Shown here piece by piece: positions 23,490-35,347 of a stretch of DNA of 64,000 nt. Both the position numbers and the translations under genes were made by a program. The notes below the pieces were generated by a model. That model had not been told where the DNA came from, ran no database searches, and saw nothing but the letters and a program-made list of their open reading frames with translations. The stretch is taken from NCBI GenBank assembly GCA_009763385.1, contig CM019831.1:113486680-113550679 (forward strand), written 5' to 3'. Numbering within the stretch: position 1 is the first letter of the stretch; each line of letters begins with the position of its first letter. The stretch comes from Coix lacryma-jobi var. lacryma-jobi (lineage: Eukaryota > Streptophyta > Magnoliopsida > Poales > Poaceae).

Positions 23490-24612
23490 CTACATCAATA
23501 AAAAGACATAGGGTGAGCATACGGTCCAACACTGGGGTTAGTGAAGTAGGAAGAATACCAGTGTTGGGTCGGCTGCTCAAAAGAACGGATAGCAGAAAAA
23601 CCATTCCTAGCACGCCTATGGGAAGAGCGATCACCACGTAGAGGAAAACGTGGTCCGCTAAGGGAGGAGCGTCCATCGCGATACTCAAAGTGCGGTGGTG
23701 GAAAACGCTCAACTACAAAGCCACCGCCACGGGGTCCATAGCCCACAACAGCAGGCTCCCGCCGGGCACGACCTCCTCGCGGCCTAGGCCTAGAAACTTG
23801 AGGTTTTGGACCTCTAGGCCTAGCAGCACGCCTCTGAGCATTCGGCACATGTACATCATGGAAAGGATGGTACATGTCCGTATTGTTCATCTCCTTTGCA
23901 CGACGCGCCTCTCTCTTGCGCCGAAAGCAAAACTCACTCAAGTGTCCATCTCTCCCACAGTGCTCACAATGGTACCTCACCCCTCTCATAGGGGGTTGTT
24001 GGTACTCACGGTAGTGGGTGTGGATCACTTTGCCCTTCTGTGGCATAAGCTCCTCCTGGATGGGTGGCATTGTGTCTAGCTTGTTCTTGAGGTGGTTTGG
24101 TTTTGGAGCCCATGATTGTTTCTTGGGTGGAGCTCTCGGAGGTTCAACAAATACCCCATCCTTGGTGTTAGGCTTGAGAGGCTCTTTGGGTGGAATCTTG
24201 GTAAGCTTGGGAGTAGTGGTGGAGTTGGGCTTCTCACATGGGTTTAGACCACTCGACTCTCCAATCTTGCCAAAATATGAAACATCAACACCCTGAGCAA
24301 AGCCTACACCTGGACCTCCAGCAGCACGCTTGAATTGGGAGATCATCGTCCCAAGCTGCGGCTCACCACTAGACACCCATGACAAGATGGTCCGAAGGTA
24401 TGTGTTTTCCTCCTCGGTTTGCATCTTGTCATGCTTCACATTCGCAATCTCCATCTCCAAACCCTCACAAAGAACGCACCTAGACACACAAGTGCTACCC
24501 GAGCCGGCCTTCTCAAGAGACACAATCTTGGCATTCTTCTCTGTCAACTCAGATTGCAAGCCCGCACAGGACTTGCACGCACCCAACAGCGAGGATCTAG
24601 CCTTCAGCTCAT

Positions 24613-24896
24613 CAACAGCAGGCTCCCACCAGGCACGACCTCCTCGCGGCCTAGGCCTAGAAACTTGAGGTTTTGGACCTCTAGGCCTAGCAGCACGCCT
24701 CTGAACATTCGGCACATGTACATCATGGAAAGGATGGTACATGTCCGTATTGTTCATCTCCTTTGCACGACGCGCCTCTCTCTTGCGCCGAAAGCAAAAC
24801 TCACTCAAGTGTCCATCTCTCCCACAGTGCTCACAATGGTACCTCACCCCTCTCATAGGGGGTTGTTGGTACTCACGGTAGTGGGTGTGGATCACT
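24613..24896 (-). repeat. 284-bp duplicated zinc-knuckle segment in D gag (copy of 23746-24029)
   Basis: Direct repeat of the same length in the same orientation, 867 bp apart, with only a few differences. It encodes HTHYREYQQPPMRG, the CEHCGRDGHLSEFC knuckle and the Arg/Pro-rich stretch. The unduplicated H gag shows that 23746-24029 is the original position, and that this copy replaced a short stretch before DELKARSSLLGACKSC. Confidence 0.9.
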
Positions 24897-26291
24897 CAGC
24901 ATACTTACCTCTCAAGGTGAGAAGGTCAGTCATGTGCGTGGTGCACATCTCACACTCAACCTCCCCAGAGACAACTACGGTTGACTTGGCAAACTCAAGC
25001 TCCTTCACTGTATCCTCTCACTTCTGCCTAAACTCCTTCCGCTCTCTAGCAGCGCGCCTAAGCAACTTATCTTGACTAAGAAGGGCGGCAGTAAGCTTCT
25101 CGACCTCAGCAGAAAGCTCATCGGGGGTCAGAGATACCTGGGAGGTGTCATCGTCGTCGTCGTCGTTCCGAGGAATCTCTTCCAGCTCGCTGTCGACCTC
25201 CTTGCCGAGGGCCATGGTGTAGAAGCCCTCGTCGTCGGCGAAGAAGTAGAGGCCGTTGAGCTTGTCCTCGATCCTCTTCTTCTTCTCGGACTCATCGTCG
25301 CTTGAGGAAGCAGAGTTGTCATCCGAATCGTCGACGTCGCTGAGCGTGGCGAAGAATGCACGCTGCTCAGCCTGGGCCTTCTCCAAGTACTTGGTCTTGA
25401 TGTACTCCTTGTTGAAGCCGCCCTTCCGCTTGTGCTTCACGGGGACGTACTTCTCCTTGCGCTTGCCGGAGTCATACTTGTGCCCATGATCCGCCTTGCC
25501 GAAGGTCTGCTTGTTCTTCTCCGGGCAATTGGCGATGAAGTGGTTGGGGTCGCCGCACTCGAAACATCCCGAGCGTCCTCCTCCGCGGAGACGGTTCATG
25601 CGGTTGTTGTGGAACCGCGAGAACCGGTTGGCGAGCAATGCCAACTCGTCATCCCCCATGAACTCCAGCTGCTCCTCAGTGACAGAAAGAAGAGAGGAAA
25701 GTGCAAAGCCTCCAGAGGTGTTAGTAGAAGAGCCAGAAAGCAAAGCCATCGACGGGCCAGAAGGATTTTCATAGGAAGCCCTTGCCATGGCATCGATCTC
25801 ACTGGACTTGAGCTTACTAAAGAGCTTGTCGCACGTGAGGGTCTCATAGTTAGGCGATTCGATGATCGCCTGAACCTTGGAATCCCACACCGACTAATCA
25901 AGGGTATGTAAAAGCTTCAAGGCCCTCTCATGATCATCGAAAGGCAACAGCTCCTTGTTCGCCCTCATCCTGTTGACAATCACTTGAAAGCGAGTGAATA
26001 AACTTTCTATGCTCTCGCCAGGCATATGTTGAAAGTTCTCATACTCTCCCTTGAACGACTCGTAGAGACGGGTTTTGACTTGAGTGGTTCCCTCATGAAA
26101 ACGCATGAGGGTAGCCCAAATCTCCCGAGCCGTAGCGAGGTGAGAAACGCGATCAAACTCACTCATGCTCAGGCATGAGAAAAGAGCATTACGGGCTCGG
26201 CTATTGGCATCGTGCTCATCGATCTGATGCTGAGTGACACGAGCAGCCAAGACCACATAATCGGCAGAGTTCCAAATATCCCAGATGGAAG

Positions 26292-26997
26292 TAAGGATGG
26301 CAATCTTACCCGCGGGTGCGAATACCCGCGGATTTCGTACCCGATAGGTACGGGTATGGGCATGAAAGTTTACTCGCGGGTACATGAGGGTCGGGTACCC
26401 ATAAATATGCGGGTAGGGTGCGAGTATCAACTTTTACCCGCGGATACCCGATGGATACCCGCAATTTGAAAATATATATAAATATTTGTCATTTATGTTA
26501 TATAAATGTCATGTTGACTACCTCATTTAATATAAAATTGTATCATATACATAACATGTTGAGTAGTAAAGATGATATTTTTTATAGATGGCTAAATAAA
26601 AATGATTATGTGAGCTATTAATTTATTACTGTAGTTCGTGTAATTTTTTTATGTCATTTGTATGAGCATGAATGTTTGGAAATTATGCATAATCTATGAT
26701 CTACTGTGGCTTGTGAGCTTCCATTTATTGTCATATTGAACTGTAAGTGAGATTGATATATTTGCATGTTGTTTAACTATGAATTTATCAATTCATATCA
26801 CTATGATTTTATTATTTGACCTCTTTTAGTTAGACCCGATGGATACCCGATACCCGCCGGGTACCCGCCGGGCACGGGCATGGGTACGAAATCTTACCCG
26901 CGGGCATGTCGCGGGCGGATAAAAATTAGCGTCGCGGGTATGATCGCGGGCGGGCAAATGCTCTACCCGCACCTTACCCGACCCGTTGCCATCCTGG
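26292..26997. mobile_element. Non-autonomous hAT-like DNA transposon (706 bp)
   Basis: Flanked by a perfect 8-bp duplication GATGGAAG (26284-26291 and 26998-27005). Ends are TAAGGATGGCAATC at left and the inverse of CCAGGATGGCAACG at right, so the terminal inverted repeat is ~10 bp with a GGATGGCAA core. Subterminal 100-200 bp at both ends are rich in CCCGCGGG/ACCCGCGGGTA motifs, and the centre (26470-26830) is AT-rich. An 8-bp TSD, short TIR and subterminal repeats fit the hAT superfamily. There is no transposase. The corresponding site in H gag (about 42069) is empty. Confidence 0.88.
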
Positions 26998-27148
26998 GAT
27001 GGAAGCACCCAAACTCTGCAGATAGGCTGACATACGTATCTTCCAATACGCATAGTTCGTCCCATCGAAAAATGGTGGTTTGCCCACGCCGCGATCCATG
27101 TCACCTTAGGTGGATCTGGAACCGCCTAAGGTGGAAGATCCTTAACCC

Positions 27149-27160
27149 GATCTGATACCA
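27149..27160 (-). other. D primer binding site
   Basis: Minus-strand TGGTATCAGATC, two bases from the 5' LTR, one mismatch to the initiator-Met tRNA complement. Confidence 0.88.
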
Positions 27161-27162
27161 AT

Positions 27163-28982
27163 TGAAGGACCGAGAGTGCTACCAGAAAGCGATCAGAGGG
27201 GGGTGAATGGGAGCTTCAAATTTCTTTTTGGAAACTTGTTGCTACTGTCCAGAGAATCAACCCCAAGAGCAAACCTAGAGCTTGTAAGTGTCTACGACCC
27301 TAGATGTAGGGTGGATGCTTCCAAGAAGCACAGCGAGACACTACACAACTCTAGAAACCCAACGCAAAAGCCGGAAATCAAAACCGACAACGGACGAATG
27401 AACCGCAGACGAAACTGCACGAAAACAGTCGCATCGGACGCTGGCCTGCGTCCGATGGCTCAGCACCGGACGCGTCCGATGCAAGCAGTACCTCTCTGGA
27501 ACCTTACTGGACTGGCATCGGACGCTGCTACAGTGAAACCCTAGCGTCCGATGGCAGCGGACGCTCCGATGGTCAGCGTTCGTTGCTCCTTAAAAGTCAC
27601 TGTCAGATGACACGTGGCAACGGACGCGTCCGCTAGTATGAATCAGCGTCCGATGGTCCCGACACCAGCGTCCGATGCTCCCAGACCAGAGCTGTTCTTC
27701 CACGAAAATCACCCGATCTCCTCCGAATCAAAAGCACTAGGGCTTAGACAAAAGAACAAAACTTGATCCAAAACGAAAAATGACCGATATACTAGCTCGT
27801 GAGGTTAGAGATGATTTCCTTCAGTGGAAAGGAGTGCCTCACGATCTAGAACAACTCAGTTCAAACGGATTTGCAAAAGATGCACTGAACAAAGAGATCG
27901 ATCAACGGGAAAACATGGAGAAAAACATTCCGCGAAGAACACGAACAAAACGCGAATCACAACCACGAATTTGCAACCGTGTGGCTACCACACGCTACAA
28001 TAGTGAGATTATGGTCTCACTTCCTCAAAATCTCACGGGCACAGAGGTATGATTGTCTTCTCTATGGATCTCAGTTCGCTACAGCAGAGGATGGGGAGAG
28101 CAGGAAAACCTAGAAGGCAAAATAGCAAATGACTGAGATAGGATGGGAGGTGGGTGTCTCCCTCTACTTATCCTCATTCTAATTCCCACTCTACCCCTAA
28201 CTAATTACAGAGCGAACCAGCTAAACCCTAGGGTTATTCTGGACCAACTCGAAGTTGCTGGTGATCCGACGGCCACGCCCGCACAACTGGTAGCGTTGCC
28301 TCGACGCAACCTCACCGATTGCCGCCACGTGCCGCCACCGCTCCACTCGTCCTTTTCCTGGACTTCGCCCCCGGTTTTGAGGCCCAAATCGGGAAACCAG
28401 CCTTCACGATCAACCCCCGGTTTTGTGGCCCAAACCGGGAAACTAGCCGTCCATCGCCTGAGTTTTGTGGCCCAAACTCAGAAACCCGCAGCGCTCAGGT
28501 TTTGAGGCCCAAACCTGGAAACCGTCCTCAGCCCGAGTTTTGTGGCCCAAACTCGAAAACCATCAGTGCCCAGGTTTTGAGGCCCAAACCTGGAAACCGT
28601 CCACTCGGTGGTTTTTCTCTGGCTCAACCACCAAACCGAGCCGTAGAGGGGATGTACTGCCCGTGCACCCCGTCCACCGACACGTGTCCCCAGGTCCATG
28701 ACCCAAGCAACACCGTGCCTGCAAGTCTTCGCTCGTCGCTGTCCCAGGCTGCCAGCCACCACAGCTGATCCTCGAGCCACTGGTCCCTCAGTCCAAGCCT
28801 CACGTCCGCCCTTCGCCATTCTCGGTCCATCGGCACGGCACGTCTCTACTTGACCTTCACCTTGCCTTTGATCACTGTATCCGTGCTCGACACCTGCACA
28901 ACACAAGCCAAAGAACATGCGCATTATCCCAGTTGACAATCACTCATCACTCAGAGACTCAGCACACACCCATGTATCCGCA
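27163..28982 (-). repeat. D 5' LTR (1820 bp)
   Basis: Right copy of the D LTR, TG...CA bounded and followed by the TSD GGTTG at 28983-28987. It lacks ~97 bp present in the left LTR, lost between two AGAC tetramers near 27747, and ~23 bp in the palindrome region near 27550. Confidence 0.92.
28370..28632 (-). repeat. Hairpin array with covarying stems, D 5' LTR
   Basis: Same array as 18045-18307. One unit differs: CAGGTTT here pairs perfectly where the left copy has CAAGTTT, which on the element-sense strand is a G-U type mismatch. Confidence 0.83.
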
Positions 28983-28987
28983 GGTTG

Positions 28988-30522
28988 GACACTTGCACTT
29001 GCACTTGGATGATCCACTAGAGAGCTACTAGCGTCTTGTTGATCATGTGAACCACTAGAGCTTGCAACATCATTGCCATGCATGGTTGGAGGAGAGAGCA
29101 CTTGATCTTTGTCATCTTCAATGTCAATCACTTGCTTTGGCCTAATATCACCAATGTCCATGTTCTTCATAGCTTCCACCAATTGTGTTCCTCTCACATC
29201 ATCTAAATTGTCTTGTTCTTCATGAGAGCCATTGGTTTCATCAAACTCAACATCATGGACTTCTTCAACTATTCTTGATGTGTTATTCCATACTCTATAT
29301 GCCTTGCTTGTAGTGGAGTAACCAAGTAGAAACCCTTCATCACATTTCTTCTCAAACTTGCCAAGTCTTGTGCCCTTCTTCAATATGTAGCACTTGCACC
29401 CAAAGACCCGGAAATAAGAAATGTTGGGCTTTCTATCATTGAGGAGCTCATATGGTGTCTTCTTCAATAGAGGATGACAATAGAGCCGGTTCCTATAGTA
29501 GCATGCCATGTTGATTGCTTTGGCCCAAAAGGAATCACTCACATTGTATTCACTAAGCATGGATCTTGACATATCAATGAGTGTCCTATTCTTCCTGTCA
29601 ACTATCCCATTGGATTTAGGTGTATACTTGGCCAAGAATTGATGCTTGATTCCATACTCATCACATAGCTCATCAATTCTTGTGTTCCTAAACTCACTTC
29701 CATTGTCACTTCTCACTTTCTTGATTCTTCTATCAAACTCATTTTGACTTCTCTTGACAAAGTTTTGAATATGCCAAACACTTCACTCTTGTCAACGAGA
29801 AAGAAGACTCATGTGAATCTTGTATAGTCATCCACTATCACAAAGCCATACTTGTTTCCCCCAATACTTGCATATGTAGTTGGTCCAAACAAGTCCATGT
29901 GCAACAACTCAAGTGCATGTGTAGTGCTCATCATTCCTTTGATGGGATGAGTATTTCCAACTTGCTTTCCCATTTGACATGCACTACATAGCTTATCGTT
30001 CTCAAAGTGAACATCTTTTAGTCCTCTCACCATGTCATGCTTTACTAGTCTCTTTAGTTGCTTCATTCCAACATGTCCCAAGTGCCTATGCCATAGCCAA
30101 CCCATACTTGATTTGGTGAATAAGCACGTTGTCAATTGAGCTTCACTTGCATCAAAGTCTACCAAATAAAGGTTCTCATATCTAAATCCTTTGAAGACCA
30201 AATCACTTCCATCAACACTCACTATCTCCACATCATCAACACCGAATATGCATTTGAATCCCAAATCACACAATTATGCCACGGACAATAGGTTGAAGTT
30301 GAGAGATTTCACTAATAGCACATTGGAGATGCTCAAGTCATTTGATATTGCAATCTTGCCCAAGCCTTTGACCTTGCCTTTCTTGTTGTCACCAAATGTG
30401 ATAGCATCTGCATGATCATTGCCACTAGTGTTGATTGATTTGAACATTCTTCCATCTCTGGTCATTTGTTGAGTGCATCCACTATCAAGCACCCAATGCC
30501 TTCCTCCCGCTTTATAATTCAC
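28988..30522 (-). pseudogene. C pol, 5' part: protease and integrase
   Basis: Begins with GTG at 30520-30522 right after TAG. Protease VLDSGCTQQM; stop at 30274-30276 (CAA to TAA); integrase HRHLGHVGMKQL... CSACQMGK; stop at 29809-29811 (TGG to TGA, inside VDDYTRFTW); 1-nt deletion near 29762; then RSDNGSEFRN and the Glu region NGIVDRKNRT, where Asp replaces the Glu expected before RKNRT in B. That substitution would abolish the third catalytic acidic residue. The reading continues at 16717 beyond element D. Confidence 0.88.
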
Positions 30523-30533
30523 CTACAAAGAGA

Positions 30534-32561
30534 TCAATTATTTTTAGGTACCCAAATCTTTTTGGGTCCTCCAAGGTTAGTCACCAAGCTCTTGGGCACC
30601 CAAATTGCCTTCTTCTTTGGGCCAACCATGGGTGCACCAATATACTTAGCCTTCACACCATTAGTGCCCTTTGTAAGCATATAACAAGAATCAAGTCTAA
30701 TAGATAAGACATGAGCATTGTTCTTGTTAAAGCAATTTTGCTCTATGTGCCCGGATTGCTTGCAATTATAGCAATACCGACCATTGCTCTTCACAAAACT
30801 AGTCTTGTGAGGAGCAAAAGCGGCCTTGCCCTTCTTGGGGGTATAGCCAAGTCCCTCCTTGTTGAGTGGACATCTCTGGCTACCCAAGCACTTAAGCAAG
30901 CGGGCATCTCCACCATTGGCATTGCCTAAAGCATGAGTGAGCTCATACACCTTGTTCTTAAGGTTCTCATTTTCTACCACTAATGATGAATCACATGTAG
31001 TAGAAGTAGGCATTTTAGTTGAGCTAGATGATGATGATGCATTGGTGGGAGCAACAATAATAGGAGCATAAAATGATTCATCAAGTATATCACAAGTTAC
31101 TCCTACATTGCATGTCTCTACAACATCCTCAATCTTACTTTGATCAAGGAGGGAGGAGTGGGCTTCCTTAAGCCTAGTGTGAGCTTGGTCAAGCTTCTCA
31201 TGGGCTTCCTCTAGCCTCTCATGAGTAGACTTGAGCTCATCAAAGGATTGCTCAAGAGCCTTGTTGGCCTTGCGCAATTCTTTGCACTCCTTCCTCTTAG
31301 TCTCAATGTAAGAGTGAGCATCTTGTAGCATGCTCATGAGGTCCTCCTTTGAGTACTCCTCATCATCATCACTCTCACTCTCACTCTCACTCTCATCGAA
31401 TGATACCTTGGTGGCCTTATCCATGAAGCATGTCGATGGAGTGTTGAAGATAGAAGGCTTGCTTGAGATAGCAAGACTAGCCATAACCTTCTTCTTGGTG
31501 GTCTTTCTCTCATCGTTACTAGAATCATCATCATCATTTGAGGAAGCATCACTATCCCATGTCACAACATACGAACCACCCTTCTTCTCCTTCATCTTCT
31601 CTTTCTTTTCCTTCTTTTCTTTCTTATCTTTCTTCTTGCTCTTCTTGTGATCATCATCTTCATCACTAGAATATGGACAATCCGCAATGAAGTGATCCTT
31701 GCTCTTGCATCTATAGCACCTTTTGGTAGTGCTTTTGGTTGCATCTCTTCTCTTTCTTGCTCCATAGCCCTTCTTCTTCATGAACTTGCCAAATCTCTTG
31801 ACAAATAGAGCCATTTCATCATCATCCATCTTACTAAGGCTTGTACTAGCTTCATCATCACTTTCCTCCTTCTTTGCTTTGCCCTTGCTCTTGCTCTTGG
31901 AGGATGATGCCTTGAATGCTACGGTCTTCTTCTTCTTCTCTTCCACTTGGGCTCCCCCATCCCTTTCCACATGGTATGTGTCTTGTGTGACCACATCACC
32001 TAGTACTTGGTTTGGGGTTACCGTATCCAATCCTTCCGTCCCAAGGATAGTTACCAAGGTGTCAAACCTTGGTGGTAAGCACCTCAAGAATTTGTGAGAA
32101 AAGTCTTTGTCCTCCACCTTTTCTCCCAAAGCCTTCAAGTCATTGATAATAACTTGCAACCGGTGAAACATCTCCGGTATGCTCTCATCATCTTGCATCT
32201 TGAAGGTAGCAAGCTTGTCCTTGAGAATGTATAGCTTGGCGCCCTTGACCGCCTTGGTGCCCTCATAAGTCTCCTCCAATATTTCTCATATCTCACTTGC
32301 TCTTTCAAGGTCCTTGATTTGATCAAAGACTTTTGTATCAAATGCTTCATAGAACAAGTTGATGGCCACATCATTCCATTGTAGCTTTTCTTCTTCTCTT
32401 GGAGTAGGACTTGTGGGATCAATTACCGCAAAGTCATGCTCAATCACTTCCCATATGTTTCTATTCATGCCTCTTGTGAATGCACACATCTTCCTCTTCC
32501 AACAATCAAAGTTGGTGCCGTCAAAATGTGGTGGCTTCCCCATATAGTTGATTTGAGCCAT
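30534..32561 (-). pseudogene. gag: C gag, near-intact with one nonsense codon
   Basis: Starts MAQINYMGKPPHFDGTNFD at 32561 and ends with TGA at 30534-30536, about 675 codons. The only break is TGA at 32286-32288 where A has TGG. Order: copia gag domain (residues ~1-190), Lys/Ser-rich linker, knuckle CYRCKSKDHFIADC (~285), Lys- and acid-rich linkers, long coiled coil (~400-460), Ser-rich linker, second knuckle CYNCKQSGHIEQNC (~600). The two knuckles and coiled coil are typical of Sirevirus Gag. It is the best reference gag of the A/B/C family in the window. Confidence 0.9.
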
Positions 32562-32605
32562 TTTAACACCGGAGGATGTTAAGCCTCAAACAAACGGTGA
32601 CCACG

Positions 32606-32617
32606 GCTTTGATACCA
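32606..32617 (-). other. C primer binding site
   Basis: Minus-strand TGGTATCAAAGC, one mismatch to the initiator-Met tRNA complement, two bases from the 5' LTR end. Confidence 0.85.
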
Positions 32618-32619
32618 CT

Positions 32620-32868
32620 TGAAAGGTCCAAATTGGCTAGAGGGGGTGAATAGCCTATTTAAAAAATCTACAAGAACACTTAGGCAAACACTATTAGTAT
32701 AACAAATGGCGAAGCTTTTTGCGCTAGCCTAATAGTGTGTTGCAAGCCACCTATCCAACAATTCTACCTAATATTTCTATGTCACACAATCAACTAGAGC
32801 TAATATCTAATGCGGAATAAAGCTATCTAGCTCTAGTACAAGTATGATATACAAAATGTATATGAGAC
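32620..32868 (-). repeat. C 5' LTR fragment
   Basis: 249 bp equal to the inverse of the solo LTR end (7753-8001), cut at 32868 by the LTR of F. The final bases GAGAC (32864-32868) would be the F target-site duplication, but its partner is not in the window. Confidence 0.87.
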
Positions 32869-34227
32869 TGAAGGACCGAAAATGCTAAAGCAAGGCGACC
32901 AGAGGGGGGTGAATGGGAGCCTAAAAATTTCTTCTCAGAAATTCCGGCCTCTGTCCCAACGAAATCAACCCCAAGAGCAAAGCTGACACACATGATGTCC
33001 ACGACCCAAGAGAATGGGTGGATGTTCCATAGGAACACAGCGGGACACCACAAAAGCTCCCTCACCCAAATCCACGCGAGTCAACTAGTGACACGATGGA
33101 GTTTGGGTAACCTCAACATCCCCCGAGCAACGCGAGGGGGATTCAGGCTATCTCGCAAAGCGGGAAGCCCGGTTTCTGTAGAGCACAGAGTCGGGAATCC
33201 AACGCAAAAAGCGGATCTCAAAACGGAGCTCGAACGCAAAAGATACGGACGAAAACGCGCAAACACTGCACTGACCGGACTCTGAGGTGCGTCCGGTCAA
33301 GATCGATCGGACGCGTCCGGTCAGAGAAATATCGCTTCGGGAGCTCTCTGGAACTGACCGAACTCTGGGAGGAGGAGCGTCCGGTCAGCACAGGACTCAG
33401 CGTCCGGTCACAGCTGCACGGTGAACAGTAGAAGTAGCGCGTCCGGTCAAGTTATTCCCGAGCGTCCGGTCACGCAAAACACTCTCTGGAGCTGACCGGA
33501 CTCAGCACAGGGTGCGTCCGGTCAAGTCCAGGCCAGCGTCCAGTCACCACGCGCGAACTGGACTGCGCGTGTGCTCAACGACCGGACTCTGTCAAGGTGC
33601 GTCCGGTCGCTATGAAGCAGCGTCCGGTCACCCCGACCAGCCCTCTGTTCGTCCACCAAATCGACCCGATCTCCCTCAAATCAAAAGCACTAGGGCTCAA
33701 ATTACGTGTGAGGGATCACAAGGATGTTAGTGAGCTACTCCTAAGAGATCATGGCTCGAACCTAACTCCAAATCGGTGAATCGAAGAAAACGGTGAAGAA
33801 CGGGCAAGAACTCGATCCCAAAACTAAATCCGCCCGATCTGTGAGTTCGTGAGGAAATAGAGAAATTCCTTTGGTAGAAAGAAGACTCTCACGAAGCTAC
33901 ACAAGATGGTTCAAACAGATTTGCGAATCTTCCCTCTAAACAAGAATTCTCGTGAAGATCGAAAAAGGGGAACGTGCAAACGCGAAGAACAAAATCGCAA
34001 GACAAATTAAAGCACGAATTTGATCCTTGGATTCAGAGGAATGGATGATTGATTAAGCACTCGGTGTCGGGCTACAAGCCAATCCTAGCAACACAAAGCT
34101 TGGATGGCAAAAAGCTCAAGAACAAGAGCCAACTCTCCCTAACCCTAGCCTTCTCTCACAGGAACAAAATGAGAGAGACACCGTCCTAGAATTCCCAGGG
34201 ATACCACTGCCCTAGCAGCCCCCCTCA

Positions 34228-34235
34228 TATATATA
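34228..34235 (-). promoter_or_regulatory. TATA box of F LTR
   Basis: TATATATA about 1.1 kb from the LTR start in element sense, followed by GC-rich sequence. The hairpin array lies upstream of it, so in U3. Confidence 0.55.
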
Positions 34236-34488
34236 GGCGCACGTCCGAAGACCAAAATGCCCTTACATTAAGCACTCAACCCAAATACCCCCCAGGGGTA
34301 AAACCATCCAGTCCTGACGATCTTCATCCGACGGCCACGCCCGCACATCCGGTAGCTTCGCCTCGACGCGACCTCCCTGATGCCGCCACGTGCCATCACC
34401 GTCGACCGCCGCGCCTTCCTCGTGGATAGCTTCGCCGCCGCGCCAGCCTCTCCACGCCGCCACGCGTCGACCGTCCTTTCGGACCACC

Positions 34489-34728
34489 CCCGGTTTTGAG
34501 GCCCAAACCGGTAAACCCGCCAGCCCAGGTTTTGAGGCCCAAACCTGGCAAACCGTCCACCCCGAGTTTTGAGGCCCAAACTCAGAAACCCGCGAGCCCA
34601 GGTTTTGAGGCCCAAACCTGGAAACCGTCCTCGCCGAGTTTTGAGGCCCAAACTCGGAAACCGGCCACCCGAGTTTTGAGGCCCAAACTCGAAAACCGTC
34701 GATGGTAGCTTTTTGAGGCTCAGCTACC
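34489..34728 (-). repeat. Hairpin array with covarying stems, F LTR
   Basis: Six or more units with the TGAGGCCC loop and arms CCCGGTTT/AAACCGG, CCAGGTTT/AAACCTGG, CGAGTTT/AAACTC(G), and a final GGTAGCT/AGCTACC unit. Confidence 0.83.
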
Positions 34729-35347
34729 GAACCCGCACCGTAGACGGGATGTGGTTCGCACACCCCGACTACCGGCACCGATGCCGATGCATGTCCAGCC
34801 TCCACGCCGGGCACAACTCCATCGCCTTCCTTCTTGACTTGGCCGACGGCACTTGCGCCGCACGCAAGCCCGTGTCCGACCTCCCGCCAAGTGCCACGAC
34901 GCCATCGTCTTCCTCCTGACTCAGCCAATGCATCGCACATACCCATGTGCTCTCGCTCGCCGATGCCACGTGCCAGCTACCACAGCTGGTCCTCTGGCCC
35001 TCTGGTCCGTCAGTCCAAGCCTCACGTCCGCCCTTCACCACTCTAGGTACATTGGCATGGCACGTCCGCCGCACGGCACGCCCATCCTTCACCGCTCCCG
35101 ATCCGTCGGCACGGCACGTCTCTACTTGACCTTCACCTCGCCATTGACCACAGTATCCGAGCTCAACACCTGCACATCAACATAGCCAAGAGACACATGT
35201 CGCACACACACACCAACCCGGTAAACGCACACAACTCAACGCCACCGGTTAGTCATAACAATAAGCGCATAGCTAGATAAAGACTCAACCGGGTAAAAGC
35301 CTCAGACCTTCCTCATCAAAGTCAATCATTCATCATATATGTTCTCA

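Larger units (their letters stand above)
23495..27099 (-). pseudogene. D gag pseudogene with duplication and hAT insertion
   Basis: Starts MDRGVGKPPFFDGTNYAYWK at 27099 and ends with TGA at 23495-23497. The order is: N-terminal gag domain interrupted at 27005 by the hAT-like element; gag core 26291-25894 ending in a stop where H has CGG; knuckle CFECGDPNHFIANC near 25560; stop at 25018-25020 (TGG in H); then a 284-bp insertion duplicating the second knuckle region (CEHCGRDGHLSEFC), which ends the frame after LRGKYAE; then coiled coil, Pro-rich linker and the original second knuckle. Compared with the H gag (898 codons) all parts are present, but it cannot be translated through. Confidence 0.9.
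16718..28982 (-). mobile_element. Element D: complete Sirevirus of a second family, minus strand
   Basis: 12,265-bp element with both LTRs, perfect 5-bp TSD (GGTTG), PBS, gag, pol and PPT, inserted in the C pol gene between the integrase and RT regions. Its LTR ends are TGCGGATACATGGG... and ...CGGTCCTTCA in element sense. Gag and pol hold stops, a 284-bp internal duplication and a nested hAT-like element, so it is complete in outline but not coding-competent. H and J belong to the same family. Confidence 0.95.
13846..32868 (-). mobile_element. Element C: Ty1/copia Sirevirus, minus strand, split by D
   Basis: Sirevirus of the A/B family. Order on the plus strand: 3' LTR fragment (13846-13962), PPT region, RT-RH, element D (16718-28982), integrase-protease, gag, PBS (32606-32617), 5' LTR fragment (32620-32868). 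The GGTTG duplication flanking D shows that the two pol halves were once continuous. The 5' LTR is cut after 249 bp by the LTR of F. Gag and pol carry scattered stops. Confidence 0.9.
32869..35347 (-). repeat. F 3' LTR (2479 bp)
   Basis: TG...CA bounded, with the PPT ATCTCCCCCTTGATG (plus) at 35348 onward. It has a cluster of GACCGGACGC/GCGTCCGGTC palindromes (33270-33640), a TATA box and a hairpin array. No coding content. Confidence 0.85.

Noticed and set aside
34263..34946. 227-codon minus-strand ORF with repeated FGPQNxG-type motifs in the F LTR, with similar ones in D, H and J
   Set aside because: The peptide repeat is the translation of the hairpin array (GGGCCTCAAAA units). Different LTR copies are open in different frames, so the repeat is nucleic-acid level.
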